DNA of 64,000 bases from Ceraceosorus guamensis (taxonomy: Eukaryota > Basidiomycota > Exobasidiomycetes > Ceraceosorales > Ceraceosoraceae): the NCBI RefSeq assembly GCF_003144195.1, contig NW_020290025.1:62001-126000 (forward strand), read 5' to 3'. Positions 35,547-46,806 of this stretch are shown piece by piece (within the stretch, counting starts at the first letter, position 1; each line of letters opens with the position of its first letter). Made by a program: the position numbers and the translations under genes. The notes under the pieces are model-generated. The model worked only from the letters and a program-made list of their open reading frames with translations. It had not been told where the DNA came from and did not search any database.

Positions 35547-37480
35547 GATCTTCAGAACGATTTGAACGTCTTCGACTCTCCTTCTAGAAGACAGCCTTTG
35601 TTCATGAGCACACAGGCAAGACTGCATTCCGAGCCATGCTTCACTGCTTACGTGCGCGCAGTGAACAATCAATCCAAATTGAGCTCCCTTGCCATGTCGA
35701 AGTGGGCCCTAGTCTCTCGTGATCGACGTCAAATGTGCGTACGAGGGCGGAAAGCTGACTGCAAAGGGAAGCGCCGAGCCTCGTCGATGAGCATGTCTCA
35801 GGGAAAGACCTTCGCGGACTCGTGTTGGTCCACTTGTGGTCCAGCAAAGACCGCTTCCCTACCATCGGCTTGCCCGCAAAAAAAAGTATGATCACTTGAT
35901 CACTGGCAGGGCAAAGCGGTCGAAGCCCCGAGCTCGGTGACTGCGGCGGACTCCGACTGCGGTGGAGCTCGAAACTTGCCTGCAGTTTGGAGCGCCGCTC
36001 AGGAACGGTACAGCAAGGGGTGAGCGGAGAAGAGCATCTTTCGCAGAGACGTGTGGGCCAATCCAGTGTTGAGTGATATGTTGCGTCCGGGAGACGCACA
36101 TCGTTCAAATCATCATGTGTTCCTGTGCTGCACCCATTCTGCTTGGTAGGGAAAGCGGTTCAGGGAAAGCTCGCCGTCCTACGCACAACGTCGCTCGCCT
36201 TACAGAAGACTGAAATGACTGTTGACTTGCTGCTGTGAGTTACGGTACACATTAAGCACGTGACTTGCGCTCGTAGCTGTTTGCTCTATACGTCTGCTGT
36301 GGCTGCGTTCACCACTCGTTCGTGATTCGCGACGTGGCTATATAGCACCATCGCGTCCACGAGATCGCTTGCCTACAACAGCGAAAGCAGTCACAGTGCA
36401 CGGCGGGTCGGTCTTTGGTACGGACGGCACTCGAAGTTTGGAGGTCAGATGCTCACGACTCACCACTCAGACTCACGGCTGCGCAATTGGGCGCGTCTCG
36501 AATCGTGAATCCTGCGACTGACTGCGTTTGCGGCTCGGTGAAATGAGGCGCCTCGCAGCTGATGTCTTGGTGTGCGATGCGCACGTCGCTCATCCGAGAT
36601 CGCGGCCAACAGACTCACTCACCCGCGTGTACCTGCCGGTACATCACATCCAGTCACGAGTAGGAGTCGGCACAGCAGCAGCCAGCATGCAGCAGCAGGG
36701 TCCTGCGCGTCTGTGCTGTGTCGCTTTGACAGCTGCAGGTCGATGCAAGCCTTTGAGACTCCGATCAACTCGTGACTCTCTCTCTCTCTGCAGCGCACGA
36801 CCAAAAAGCAAGTGCACGCTACCGTCCGCGCCCTCACCAAACTTTGACCCCTTCGATTCGGCCACTTGCCACGGCAACTCGTGACTGTGATGCTTGCCTA
36901 CTGCCGGTCTGCTGCAAGCGATCACCGCGAAATGCAAGCGAGTGACGAGGATTCAGCAGCAGTAGTCACAGTCAGAGTAGCAGCAGCACGAGTGCGCGGC
37001 TGCGCAATCACACACTCGTGACTCGTGACTACTCGTGACTAACTACTTACGTCGCGGATTCACGATTTGACCTAATCGCAAATCGCGTGCTGCTGTATGC
37101 TGGACTTTCGAGATTTCTTGATAGTGAAAGCAACCACCACCGAACAATCGCGACCGATTCGCTCACATCCCAAACTCGTCCCTTGGCTGATCACATTGCA
37201 GCACAATCATCACCTCTGGCTGCTGAGAGAAGCCCCAATCCAAGTCCAACCTTCGACATCGTCCCACCAGTCTCTTGACGCGTCAAGGCAGCAGCAGCTG
37301 AATTCCAGTCAGATTATCTCTACGCGCGGGTCACCGGACAGGTCGCGAGGGGCAAAGCCGATGGACACCGCGAAGCTTTTCTTGTCACAGACAGCACTGG
37401 TTGTAGACGGAGGCTTGCTCGCGTGGAACGAATCTTTGGCACGCACAGACGCAATCAGATCTCAATAACACACCGCAGTG
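35547..37480. promoter_or_regulatory. 1.9-kb gap upstream of SKN7
   Basis: TEL1 3'UTR at the left and SKN7 promoter at the right. It contains a (CT)n tract at 36776-36793, a tandem of CTCGTGACT units at about 37012-37040, and ATTCACGA/AATCGTGA-type islands near 36500 and 37060. No gene is visible. Confidence 0.5.
37012..37040. repeat. Short tandem of CTCGTGACT units
   Basis: About three imperfect copies of a 7-10 base CTCGTGACT unit, about 440 bases upstream of SKN7. The same unit recurs singly in several other gaps of the window. Confidence 0.7.
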
Positions 37481-40400
37481 ATGTCCGGGGCCAGGGGAGG
37501 CGCTCCTCACGCGCCAGGGCAGCAACATCGTAATGGGCGTCCTTTGTGGAGCGACGGCGCGGGTGGCGGACCTAGCAACACGCCATCGCCCGCTGCTGGT
37601 TCCAATTTTGCTCACCAACATCATCCGAATCTAGCACCTTCATACGCGCAGCCACCCAATCGCCCTCCGGCCTACAATGGCTCTCCCCAGTCTCAGTCAG
37701 GTCACCTTTCTCCACGAAGCTATGCGGCTCGCCAATTTCAGCAACAGCAGCCACAACCACTGCAGCATCATCCGCGGCCCCAGCCTCATGTGCAAGGGCC
37801 TTTGAATGCCGCTCAAGCTCAAGGCTGGGCGGCCTTGGCGCCTCAGGGTCAGCCCTTGACGCCGGGCGGTAGTTATCAGCACGCGGTGAATAATGTCTAC
37901 TTTCCCGCCGCTGGTCCGCCTCCCATTCCGCAGCACGACGCAGCCCCGCCTCACGCTGCACATGGACCACCACAGCAGCACCACGTGCCTGGCAACATCG
38001 CTCCCCGTCCACACAGTGGTGGGCAGCCCTACCCTGCCGGCAACCATCAGCAAGCGCCTTTTGCAGGGGTGGCGCATCCTCATGCAGCTTGGCAAGGAGG
38101 TCAGCTGCCCTCCGTATTGCGACCACATGTACCAGCACCTCCCCAGCCAGCATACGGCTCGTCTGGCGCTCTTGGCGATTCCTTGGATGGGGACCTTGAC
38201 GATGATGGGGATGGTGCAGATGACGAGCAAGGAAAGAATGCGGTGCAGAAAGGAGCGTCAGACTTTGTCAAGAAGCTCTATCGTATGCTTACCGACAATT
38301 CTTACGCAACAATCGTCTCATGGTCGCCTGCTGGTGATAGCTTCTTGGTCAAGAACATGAGCGATTTCACAAAGCACGTTCTACCTCGTCACTTCCGCCA
38401 CTCGAACTTTGCGAGCTTCGTCAGGCAGCTGAACAAGTACGACTTTCACAAAGTAAAGAATCCAGGAGAGCATGGCCAGGGCGTGGATCAAGTGTGGGGC
38501 TTCAAGCATCCTGACTTCCAACGAGGACGCGAGGACCTGCTGGAGAATGTGAAGCGCAAATTGCCTTCTGGTAAGAAGGCTGCCAGGGACAACAGCCCTT
38601 CTATGCCAGGTGCTGCAGATGCCGCAGACAAGGGAGCCGAAGATTATGGCCAACTGAAAGACCAGGTTGCTGCCTTGACAGCTACGCAAGATCAAATGAC
38701 CTCGCACATGAACAACTTGACGAAGCAGTACCAGGGGGTTATTGGAGAGATGCTGACCTTCCAGCGCAACATGCTCCAGCAAGATCAATTGATGCAGCAG
38801 CTGATTCAGTATCTCATGCAAGAGTCATCGCGCCGAGCTGCTATAGAGGAGCAGTCCGCAACACCAAGTAGCTCTAGCAACGGTAATCCGGGTGTGCCTT
38901 TGCTCGAAGGCGCACCGACAAGCAGCGCATTCATGGCTCCACATGAGGCTCAGGATCTGATCTCCTCCTACACCACTCTGGCGCGGGATTCATTTGCGGC
39001 CATGAACCAAGTGTCTGCACGCATTCATGCCCAGCAACGTCAAAATTCAGATGACCAGTCCAATGGAGGACGTCAGCTTAGTCACGCCACTCTCGCCTCG
39101 TTGATCAGCGGAGACAACAATAGTACTCACAATGGGTCAGGAAATGGCGCCCTGTCACCGAAGAGTAGCGTCGCAAGATCACCAGCGGCCACGACTGACT
39201 TTGTCGACAAGGGCAAAACACCTCAGGCGACTGGTCAAGCGAGCGAGAAACGCCCCCCGGTCTTTTTCCATCCTCCACACTTTGATGCTAACGAGGCAGG
39301 TGGCTCTAGCGCCAATGACTTGTTCAATGCAGTCTCAGCGGCGGTTGGACAGCCTCCTAACTACGTAGGAGCAGACGGCGGAGGACTCAGGGTGTTTACA
39401 GTCGGTACTTTGCAGCCGCGCGCTGAGTCGGGCACCTTCCCCAGCGATGGCTCCGGGTCTCCTGGTGCTGCGCTCTTGTCGGGGCTGAAGCGCTCGTCGC
39501 CGGGCGAGCCGCAGGCTGAGAGACGAAGCGGATCTGCGGGAGCAGAGGGCACTTCATCTTTCGGCATCAGCGTGCCCGAACTCGAGCAGCTACCATTGAG
39601 CATGCCCCGCGTCGATCGTCGAGCTTCCACTGTCCCTACTCCTCTTGGCGCAGGTGCGACCTCGGGAGATAATGCAGAGGCTGGACGCGCCTCTGTGGAT
39701 AGCAGGGGCGAAACACCCTCGGAAGGCGGAAGTAATATGCTGCGCGTGCGAAGATCCACCTACATCCCTGGCTGGTCGGTACCTCCAAAGGTGCTCGTTG
39801 TGGACGACAATGAGGTGTGCCGAAAGATGTCGTCCAAGTTCCTGCAAGTCTTTGGTTGCGCCATTGATGTTGCTGTGGACGGGGTGAACGCGGTCAACAA
39901 GATGAATTTGGAGAAGTACGACCTCGTGTGAGTAGAGCATCTCTTGCTCGCCCAGCCAATCATGCGTGCTCACACTGCTTGCTCTGGCCTTTCATTGCTT
40001 CCATCGTAGTCTCATGGACGTGGTCATGCCAAATCTGGATGGTGTATCTGCGACGTCGCTTATCCGTCAATTCGACCCACGAACACCGATTATCTCGATG
40101 ACGAGCAATGTAGCTCCCGAGCACTTGCTCGACTACATGAAGAGTGGCATGGATGACGTCTTGGCGAAGCCCTTTTCCAAGCAAAATTTGCTCAGCATGC
40201 TGGAGGTGAGTGGCGTACATCAAAGAGGCCTCGCCTTGAGGAGACGATCATGCTTAAACCAATTCTGCGCTCCGTTAGAAACATCTCATTCACCTCAAGA
40301 CTGTGCAAAAGATGGAAGAAATACCTCACTCCCTCGGTCTGCCTCGCATGCCCGATGATGCGCTCGCTTCGGTGCTTTCTGCAACCGCTGCTAGTGCGGC

Positions 40401-40892
40401 TCACTTTGGCGGAGCCGCCGACTCCGCTTCCTCGTCTATGCCTTCGCCGTGGGCTGCCATCATGGGTCATGGACCTAATGCTGTCAGTCGTTTCCAGAAT
40501 GCCGACACACCTCCCGAAGAAAAGGGCAGTGATGATGAAGAGGGCACAGATAATCCGCTTGCGGGCATGGGATTCTCGGACGAAGAGTGAGTCGACTGAG
40601 ACTTTGAGCGTGCTGGCTCGTGCTAGTCTCGATGCTAAGCATCTGTTCTCTCACTTCCAGGTACATCTCCATGCTGCAGAACCTCGTTGCTGCAGGAGCC
40701 GTGTCGGACGACACGAACGGCGAGAGCGCAGACACGATTGCCAATGCGCTTGGCGTGATCAGGGGCGAGGGTGTAGGAGCAGCATCCAGGTCGAAAGAGA
40801 GCACACCTACGGTGCTCGGAACTCGCAAACGCTCCCAAGACGGCGAAGGCAGCGAGGCGAAGCGTAGCCGCCCTGCGGGTGTCCCTGCTTGA
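37481..40892 (+). CDS. SKN7: Skn7-type response regulator with HSF DNA-binding domain
   Basis: Output regulator of the Sln1-Ypd1 phosphorelay, acting in oxidative and osmotic/cell-wall stress. Exons 37481-39927, 40010-40205, 40279-40586, 40661-40892 (1060 residues). Order of parts: a Pro/Gln/His-rich N-terminus (1-255); an HSF-type DNA-binding domain (about 258-360) containing FVRQLNKYDFHKVKN; a coiled coil (about 387-450, QMTSHMNNLTKQYQGVIGEM and following); a Ser-rich spacer; the receiver domain (about 770-885). The acidic pocket is Asp775/Asp776 (KVLVVDDNE), the phospho-acceptor is Asp819 (LMDVVMPNLDG) and the conserved Lys is in LAKPF. A basic tail (RKRSQDG, AKRSRP) may be a nuclear signal. 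The start ATG follows an in-frame GTG and is the first Met. The protein is larger than yeast Skn7, mostly through low-complexity sequence. Confidence 0.96.
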
Positions 40893-42006
40893 GGTCCGAC
40901 TGCAGCAAAGCCGGTGCTCGTTGCGCTTTGCACCTGCACAACGGCGCTCTGCGCGAGACTCATCTCTCTCTCTTACCCCATGTGTACTTGAGCGCGCATT
41001 CTGTCATGAATGGATCGCATACGATATCTCCTCCACGCGCTCAAGAGGTGGGAGCATTTACTGTCTTGCTCACGTGTATTCACGTGCCACTCGACCGCCA
41101 GCGATCCTCGCATCTCATGCATTCGATTCGAATTCACGATTCACGATTCAAAGTCACGAATGTGATCAGAATCACGAGTGTCGCTGAGCCAGTAGCGCAA
41201 TGTAGGCTCTGGAGGGGAAGGTGAAGTTGGCTCGCGATTAAAGCTCTTCGGGAGCGTGTCGATCGAAGCGCTGAATGCGGCTTGATCGCTTGCCGAGCGC
41301 AATCACATCATTCACGTTCACATTCATGATTGTCAGCCTGCAGCTGTCGTGCGCGTGTGATCGATCGAGCGCTTCCTCGCCGATTCTTCGATCTCGCAAT
41401 CAAGAATTAAGGCTTTTGAGTGACTCGCCGAACGCGATGACGTTCACGTGTTGCTCTGCGCGCATGTCTCTCTGGGCGGCAGCAGACGCGCAGATTCGCG
41501 CGCGACGCGACGCGCCTAATTCACAATTTGAATCGAACGTGAAGCCCATCATCATCAAAGCAACAGCAGATTAAAAGCTTAATTGATGCTGGGATGATGC
41601 TGCAGCTGCGTGCTGCAGCTGCTGCTGCTCCCATGAGCAGAGGCAGGAACAAACTCCAAGACAAGAGTCACGATAGTCACGAGTGTTACGACTTACGAGA
41701 CAACAGCAACGATCGATCGAGTCTTTGCATCACTCAATTGCGGCCATCTTTCATGACTTCTGTCCTGACTCACGCGACCGAGCACAATCAATACCTGTTG
41801 GACCCGACATCGCTACGATAGCCTCTATTCGGCCCCATCTTCAGTCGCAACAGAGCTGACACGCTGGAGAGAGAGAGAGAGTCTTCATTCGGCCATCCAA
41901 GCGTCACCACACGAATCACCCCCTTGGCCAGTAGCAACTTTCCACCGGCATCCCCCTTCTTCCTTCCTGCTGTCGGCATCTGCGGTCCCTGCACCTCACA
42001 CTCAGG
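40893..42006. promoter_or_regulatory. 1.1-kb gap upstream of the BRCT gene
   Basis: It contains a tandem island of ATTCACG units at 41128-41165, CGCGACGCG-type sequence near 41500-41515, a CTGCAG/CTGCTG-rich patch at 41597-41635 and a short (GA)n tract at 41868-41882. No gene is visible. Confidence 0.5.
41128..41165. repeat. Tandem ATTCACG island
   Basis: Repeated ATTCACG/ATTC units followed by AGTCACGAATG, downstream of SKN7 and upstream of the BRCT gene. Related units appear at 24560-24575, 36500-36515, 37058-37070 and 59625-59642. Confidence 0.7.
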
Positions 42007-45000
42007 ATGAGTTCATTGAACCGTAGCGCACGAGCGCATAGGAGCACCAAAGTGCCCAACGCCATTCTCAGACCTGCGCCTCCAGATATCGGCGCGAGTG
42101 GAAGCTCAAAGAGTGCGCGGGCATCCAGATCCGAGGCTGATGATGCCGAGGCGGATGCTCATTTCAGAGCCCTGCGACAGGCAGCTGATCAGTGGGCAGA
42201 GCAGATGGACGAAGACTCGAATTGGAATGAGAAACCCTTGTTAGGAGCTGTGATTGCTTTTTCAGGACTTGGAGACCAAAAGGTGAGCACATGATCAAGC
42301 GAAGTAGAAGAAGCAAGTGGGACGGAAGGGATGACGATCTGCTGCGCACGCACGTCATCGACTTCGGTCATGTTGGCTGACGCAGCATGACGACCTTGCC
42401 GACTCGATCGAGCAGAACCACTATCAACAGATGGCGAGGGATCTCGGTGCCGAAGCGCGATCGGATATGCCGGAAAATACGCACTTCTTGCTGGCGGTCG
42501 AGCCGCTGAGCGAAAAGTGCACCAGGGCGGTGGATGCTGGGATCCGCATAGTGCAGCCCAGATGGCTGGAAGAGGTCAAGCGCCGATGGTGTCATGATGA
42601 GCCCGTCGATATTGATGGCGTGAGTGGAGTGGCTGCACGGCGCGATGGCCGATGTCATCAATGCGTCGGTGCTCACATGTCACTCGCGTGGCCCACTGCT
42701 TTTGCACCTCCAGTTGGCTACCGAATACGCGCTGGACACGTTCGCGACTCTCAACGTGGTGTTAGCAGGATTTCACGATGGTGAGTCGTCTTCCTGAGCT
42801 CGAGCTCGCAATGAAGCAAGCCGCTCACTCTGGTGTCGGATCCATCTACAGCGGAGGAGCGCAGAGATATCCGAACACGGATGATCGGAGCGGGAGCAGA
42901 GTGTCCAAGAGATACGGATCTGGCAGCTGGCGGACACACTCACGTGCTTTGCAGCAGCACGGCCAAGTCCGAATCCATCACGCTAAAGAGCGTCCTCAAG
43001 TTCAAGGGCCGTGCGGAAAGGTACATTCGCAGGAGCGAGAAGATCCCTACTGGAGCACCAGATGCTGCGCAGATGCTCAACGCAAATGCGATGCACTGCG
43101 TCGTGCTGGAGTGGATGCAGGATTCGCTGGAAGTTGGAGGTGAGTCAGCTGCTCCCGCCTCGAGATCGTTGAGAGCTCGATGCATAGTGGACTGACCAAT
43201 CACATGACCTCCTGCAACAGGATGCCTGGATAGTACGAGGTATGAATTGAGCAAGTTCTCACTGCAACCTGCCGATCGTCGGTCGTTCATAGATGCCACG
43301 CTCAGAAATCGTACACGAGTAGCTGAGGACTTCAAGGCGCGCCATGCTAGTGCTGTAGCTCGATCTGTTGCGCAAGACGTGTCAACGGAAGGTGACGAGC
43401 GCGTGTCCATCCAGCGGGCACCACAACAGGCAAACAATCCCAACATCCTACGCAAGATTATCGCCCAAGCTAGCGACGATGGCCCCGAAGGTCATGCTCA
43501 GCCGACCAAAGCCCCTCTAGGAGGATCTCGTGAACATGCATTTGGAGATCACGGCGAGCAATCCAAGGAGGAGGAGGGGCCTCGAGCAGCCCAGGGGACG
43601 AAGCACTTTCCGACAGAGATCAAGCGGAAGGGGCCACAGGAAGCACACTCGCCGCAACAGCAGGGCGAGGCCGCCTCATCGAGCAGTGAAGGAGTCTTCG
43701 CAGGATTAGGCTTCACGCTGGATCTAGTCGAGTCCAAGTTCCGCACGCGTGTGGCGGAGCAGATTGTGCGATACGGAGGCCGAATGCTACCCGACGAGCA
43801 GGCGCATCACGCCCAGTACTGCGTGGTCGAGTGTCGTTCCAGTTCCGAGTGCCCTACATCATCCTCCCCCAATGCACTGCAGGTGACAATTTGGTGGATC
43901 GAGCGATGCATCCACTTCAACAAGCTGGAGCCGATCGATTCCACGCCTTTCGCAAGACCGAGCACTCCGTTCATACCGCAAGCCCTTCTCAAGGGCTTGC
44001 GCATCTCCATCACTCAAGCCGGACACAGCGTCGACGACTCGCAGAGCTCGCGTGTACTGCAAGTCCTTGGTGTAACTCCCAGTTCTAGCTTTGGGAGAGG
44101 CAGGTACACTCATTTGTACTGCGGAAGCGATGAGGGCGGACCAGAGGTCTCACGCAGCGAGAAAGTCAAAGCAGCGCGGGAATGGGGTGTCCCAATCGTC
44201 GGCGCGGCATTCGTTCGTAGACTGTACGACGAAGGCATCGTCGATCCACTAGGTGCATCTTTGTCGTCGGGTGGCGGGCAGCAAAACAGCCAAGTACTCC
44301 CCGACTCGCTAGCGACAACGGTGCGAAGAACTACCAGCGAGTGCTCGAACAAGGCCTCGCAGATGACGCAATCGATGGCGATGGGCCAGATGAATCCGCC
44401 AAAACAAGTCGAGCAAAAGAGGGCACCTCAGATGGAAGCAGATGTGAGCGTGTCAGCGACGCACCCTGTAACCGCCACTCAGATCGCTTGGGAATCGGTA
44501 AATCAGTCCATGGTCGGACAGCTTGCTGCAGACGAGCTGGCTGGACTGCTCAATGGGACGAGAAGCACCACGACGGAAAAGGTGAAGCGACCCACCTCGG
44601 CGGACCTTCTTTCTAGAAGCAAGTCGCGCAAAGGGCCACCTTCCCGCTCTGGCAGCAAGCGAGCCACGTCGATCGGATCTGGCACAGGAAGAGATGGATC
44701 GACGAGTCCTGAAAAGGGAGTCAGAGACAATTCTGTAGACTCTGGAAGCGTTTCGCCATCCAAGTCCCAGACTGCGGAAGGCCGAGCAGAAGAGTTGGTG
44801 CAACGCTTTGCGCAGCACGAGGCTGGCAGCTATGACGAGAGCAAGACGCAGGCTACGCGGATCTGCTGGGAAGATCCGAATGCTAAGAGAGGCATGTTGC
44901 AACTACAACAAATGATGGCCGCTTCGATACATAGCAGAGCACCCTCTCGCTCGCCCTGCAAAGACGACCCTTTTGCGGACCACGCCTCACCAAGGAAGAC

Positions 45001-45226
45001 GACGAACGGCGAGAAGAGAAGCACAACATCAGCAAACGCTGCTGCGCAATCTTCCGAAAACGCTAGCGCCAAACGTGCTCGACTGTCGCATACAGCTGCC
45101 AAGGCGGCGGTTGTGGGAGCGAAAAACTTGTCCCCCTCCAAGACTGCATACGAGCTCGACGATCAGGGCTTGACTTCTCCTCGCAGACAGGTTCTAGCGC
45201 GCAAGCAACCAAATTCGAGAGCGTAG
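42007..45226 (+). CDS. DPB11: Four-BRCT replication/checkpoint scaffold, Dpb11/Rad4/TopBP1-like
   Basis: Scaffold that binds CDK-phosphorylated Sld2/Sld3 at origins and activates Mec1/ATR in the checkpoint. Exons 42007-42282, 42386-42619, 42714-42780, 42852-43139, 43221-45226 (956 residues). BRCT1 (about 78-170) runs from LLGAVIAFSGLG to VQPRWLEEV. BRCT2 (about 178-285) has LNVVLAGFHDAEERRDIR and VVLEWMQDSL, rebuilt across two short introns. BRCT3 (about 448-540) has VFAGLGFTLD and VTIWWIERCI, and BRCT4 (about 543-625) LKGLRISITQAGH and VPIVGAAFVRRLY. Two tandem pairs with a long middle spacer is the Dpb11/Rad4 layout. The C-terminal RICWEDPNAKRGMLQLQ resembles the D-P-x-A-R segment seen in Rad4/TopBP1 tails. 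The remainder is Ser/Lys-rich and disordered. The family call is solid; the one-to-one DPB11 symbol is slightly less so. Confidence 0.9.
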
Positions 45227-46806
45227 AGTAGCATGAGTGGATGCTCGCTCACAGTCCAGGCTCAGTACCAAGATCCGAACGGGATCTTCCGTGGGTGTGC
45301 GAAAGGGGGCCCCTCGCGCTGTAACGCCTCGCAATATCATAATTTGTACACCTCTCTGAACGCGCCTCTCAGTGATTGAGCTCGTCTGGTGTAGACGACC
45401 GAGCAACCACGATGGACATATTATTGCGGGGTCCGAGACGAGGGTCAGCCCTCAAACCTGGAGCGCAGCAAAAAGTTGCGAATGCCTCTTGTTGATTTTG
45501 AGCGCATAGGATCGACCTGAGCTGGCGAAATTGGTTTCGCTGTAATGTTCAGTAACACGCAAGTGACGGTGTTAGGGTTGATCGAACCAATAGAATGAAA
45601 CGCGGGCCTTGGCTTTGGCGTCGACGTGTATGCTTGATCGTGACCCAAAGATCCTTGGAAGAAAAGGGGTGACAGTGAGCAGAGCTATAGCACGGTAGAT
45701 TGCGCGAAGCCTCCTGCGATCGAGTGTCAGACTCGATCAGACGTGAGTGTTGAGTCAAATCGCCGTCTTGCGGGTGCGCAAAACGGTGGAGACGCCGCGC
45801 GGCCGCTGAAACGTGCGCATGCAGCAGGGGCCATCCTCGCTCTCGCCATGCAAGCTGCAACCATGATCAAGCCCCACCGCGATTTCACATTTTGATTCAA
45901 TTGGGTTATGACTCCTGACTCGTGCAAGTGTTGCGCATTTACAGCCGCTGTCGCGCCTCCGATGCATGTCTTGACCGCATATATATGTGTGCGCTGCCTG
46001 CATGCATCAGCAGCATGCACATCATGACGAACGCTCGCCTGAATTCATTTAAATTACGATTCAAATTGCCGCCTCTCCAAGCGCGGTCACGAAGCTGCGC
46101 GTCTAATATCACGAATGATTAGAACAATTGAATCTTGAATTTTGAATGAGGATTTCTCATTGAGTCGTGTCGAATGTCGTGTTCGCTCGCCGCCCATGCA
46201 CGCATCAGCAATAGGAAGCATCACTTATATAAGGACAGGTATGAAGGTCGCGGGCATGCAGCATGCAGGCGCACGCGCACGACCGCGCGCTCAGGCATCA
46301 CGCGTTATTTATTGATTCTGCCACCGCGCCTCTCGAACACAAAAGCGCTCGCGCGCGCGTGCGCGTGCCGCGTGCACCGGCCTCTGAAATTTGATCCGGA
46401 TGGAGCGTGCACGCTCCATGCACGCGCTCGGTGCTGGCTGCACGATGCTCATGCTGTGTCGGCACCGCACCATTTCTCGTCTGCGCTTCACCCTGAGCTC
46501 TCTGCCTTCCACCTCTGCCCGTGTTCCATGATCCTCCTTGCCCTCCTCATATGCGACATTCTGATATTAGCAAGATCTCCACTGTGAACCTGAAGCGTGG
46601 GATAAGACTGGTCCGAGGGCACTGAATGGCGCTCAGGCGTGCCAGTCGTGTCGACGCGTTACTGTCACCCATCCTGATCTGATCGCGGACCTTGACAACG
46701 CATCGGCTGACAAGAGGCGTCTACACCAGCGCCATCGGGGCCCATCTCGTTGTCCTCAGGTGCTCGCGCTCGACAGACATAATTCCGACACCTTAGAAGC
46801 TCGATC
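45227..46806. promoter_or_regulatory. 1.6-kb gap upstream of the C2H2 gene
   Basis: It contains a reverse-oriented TGANTCAAAATG-type motif (45888-45898), A/T-rich ATTCA/TTGAAT islands at 46040-46150, a CG-alternating tract (46350-46368) and a perfect 20-base palindrome at 46400-46419. A small TATA-like ATATATA lies near 45979. No gene is visible. Confidence 0.5.
46400..46419. repeat. Perfect 20-base palindrome
   Basis: ATGGAGCGTGCACGCTCCAT equals its own reverse complement over all 20 bases, with no loop. It lies 390 bases upstream of the C2H2 transcription factor start codon. It could be a binding site for a symmetric dimer or chance within GC-alternating sequence. Confidence 0.85.

Noticed and set aside
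41499-41517. MCB-like ACGCG motifs upstream of the DPB11-like gene
   Set aside because: They fall in a CG-rich run about 490 bases from the start codon without a full ACGCGT, so a cell-cycle site cannot be supported.
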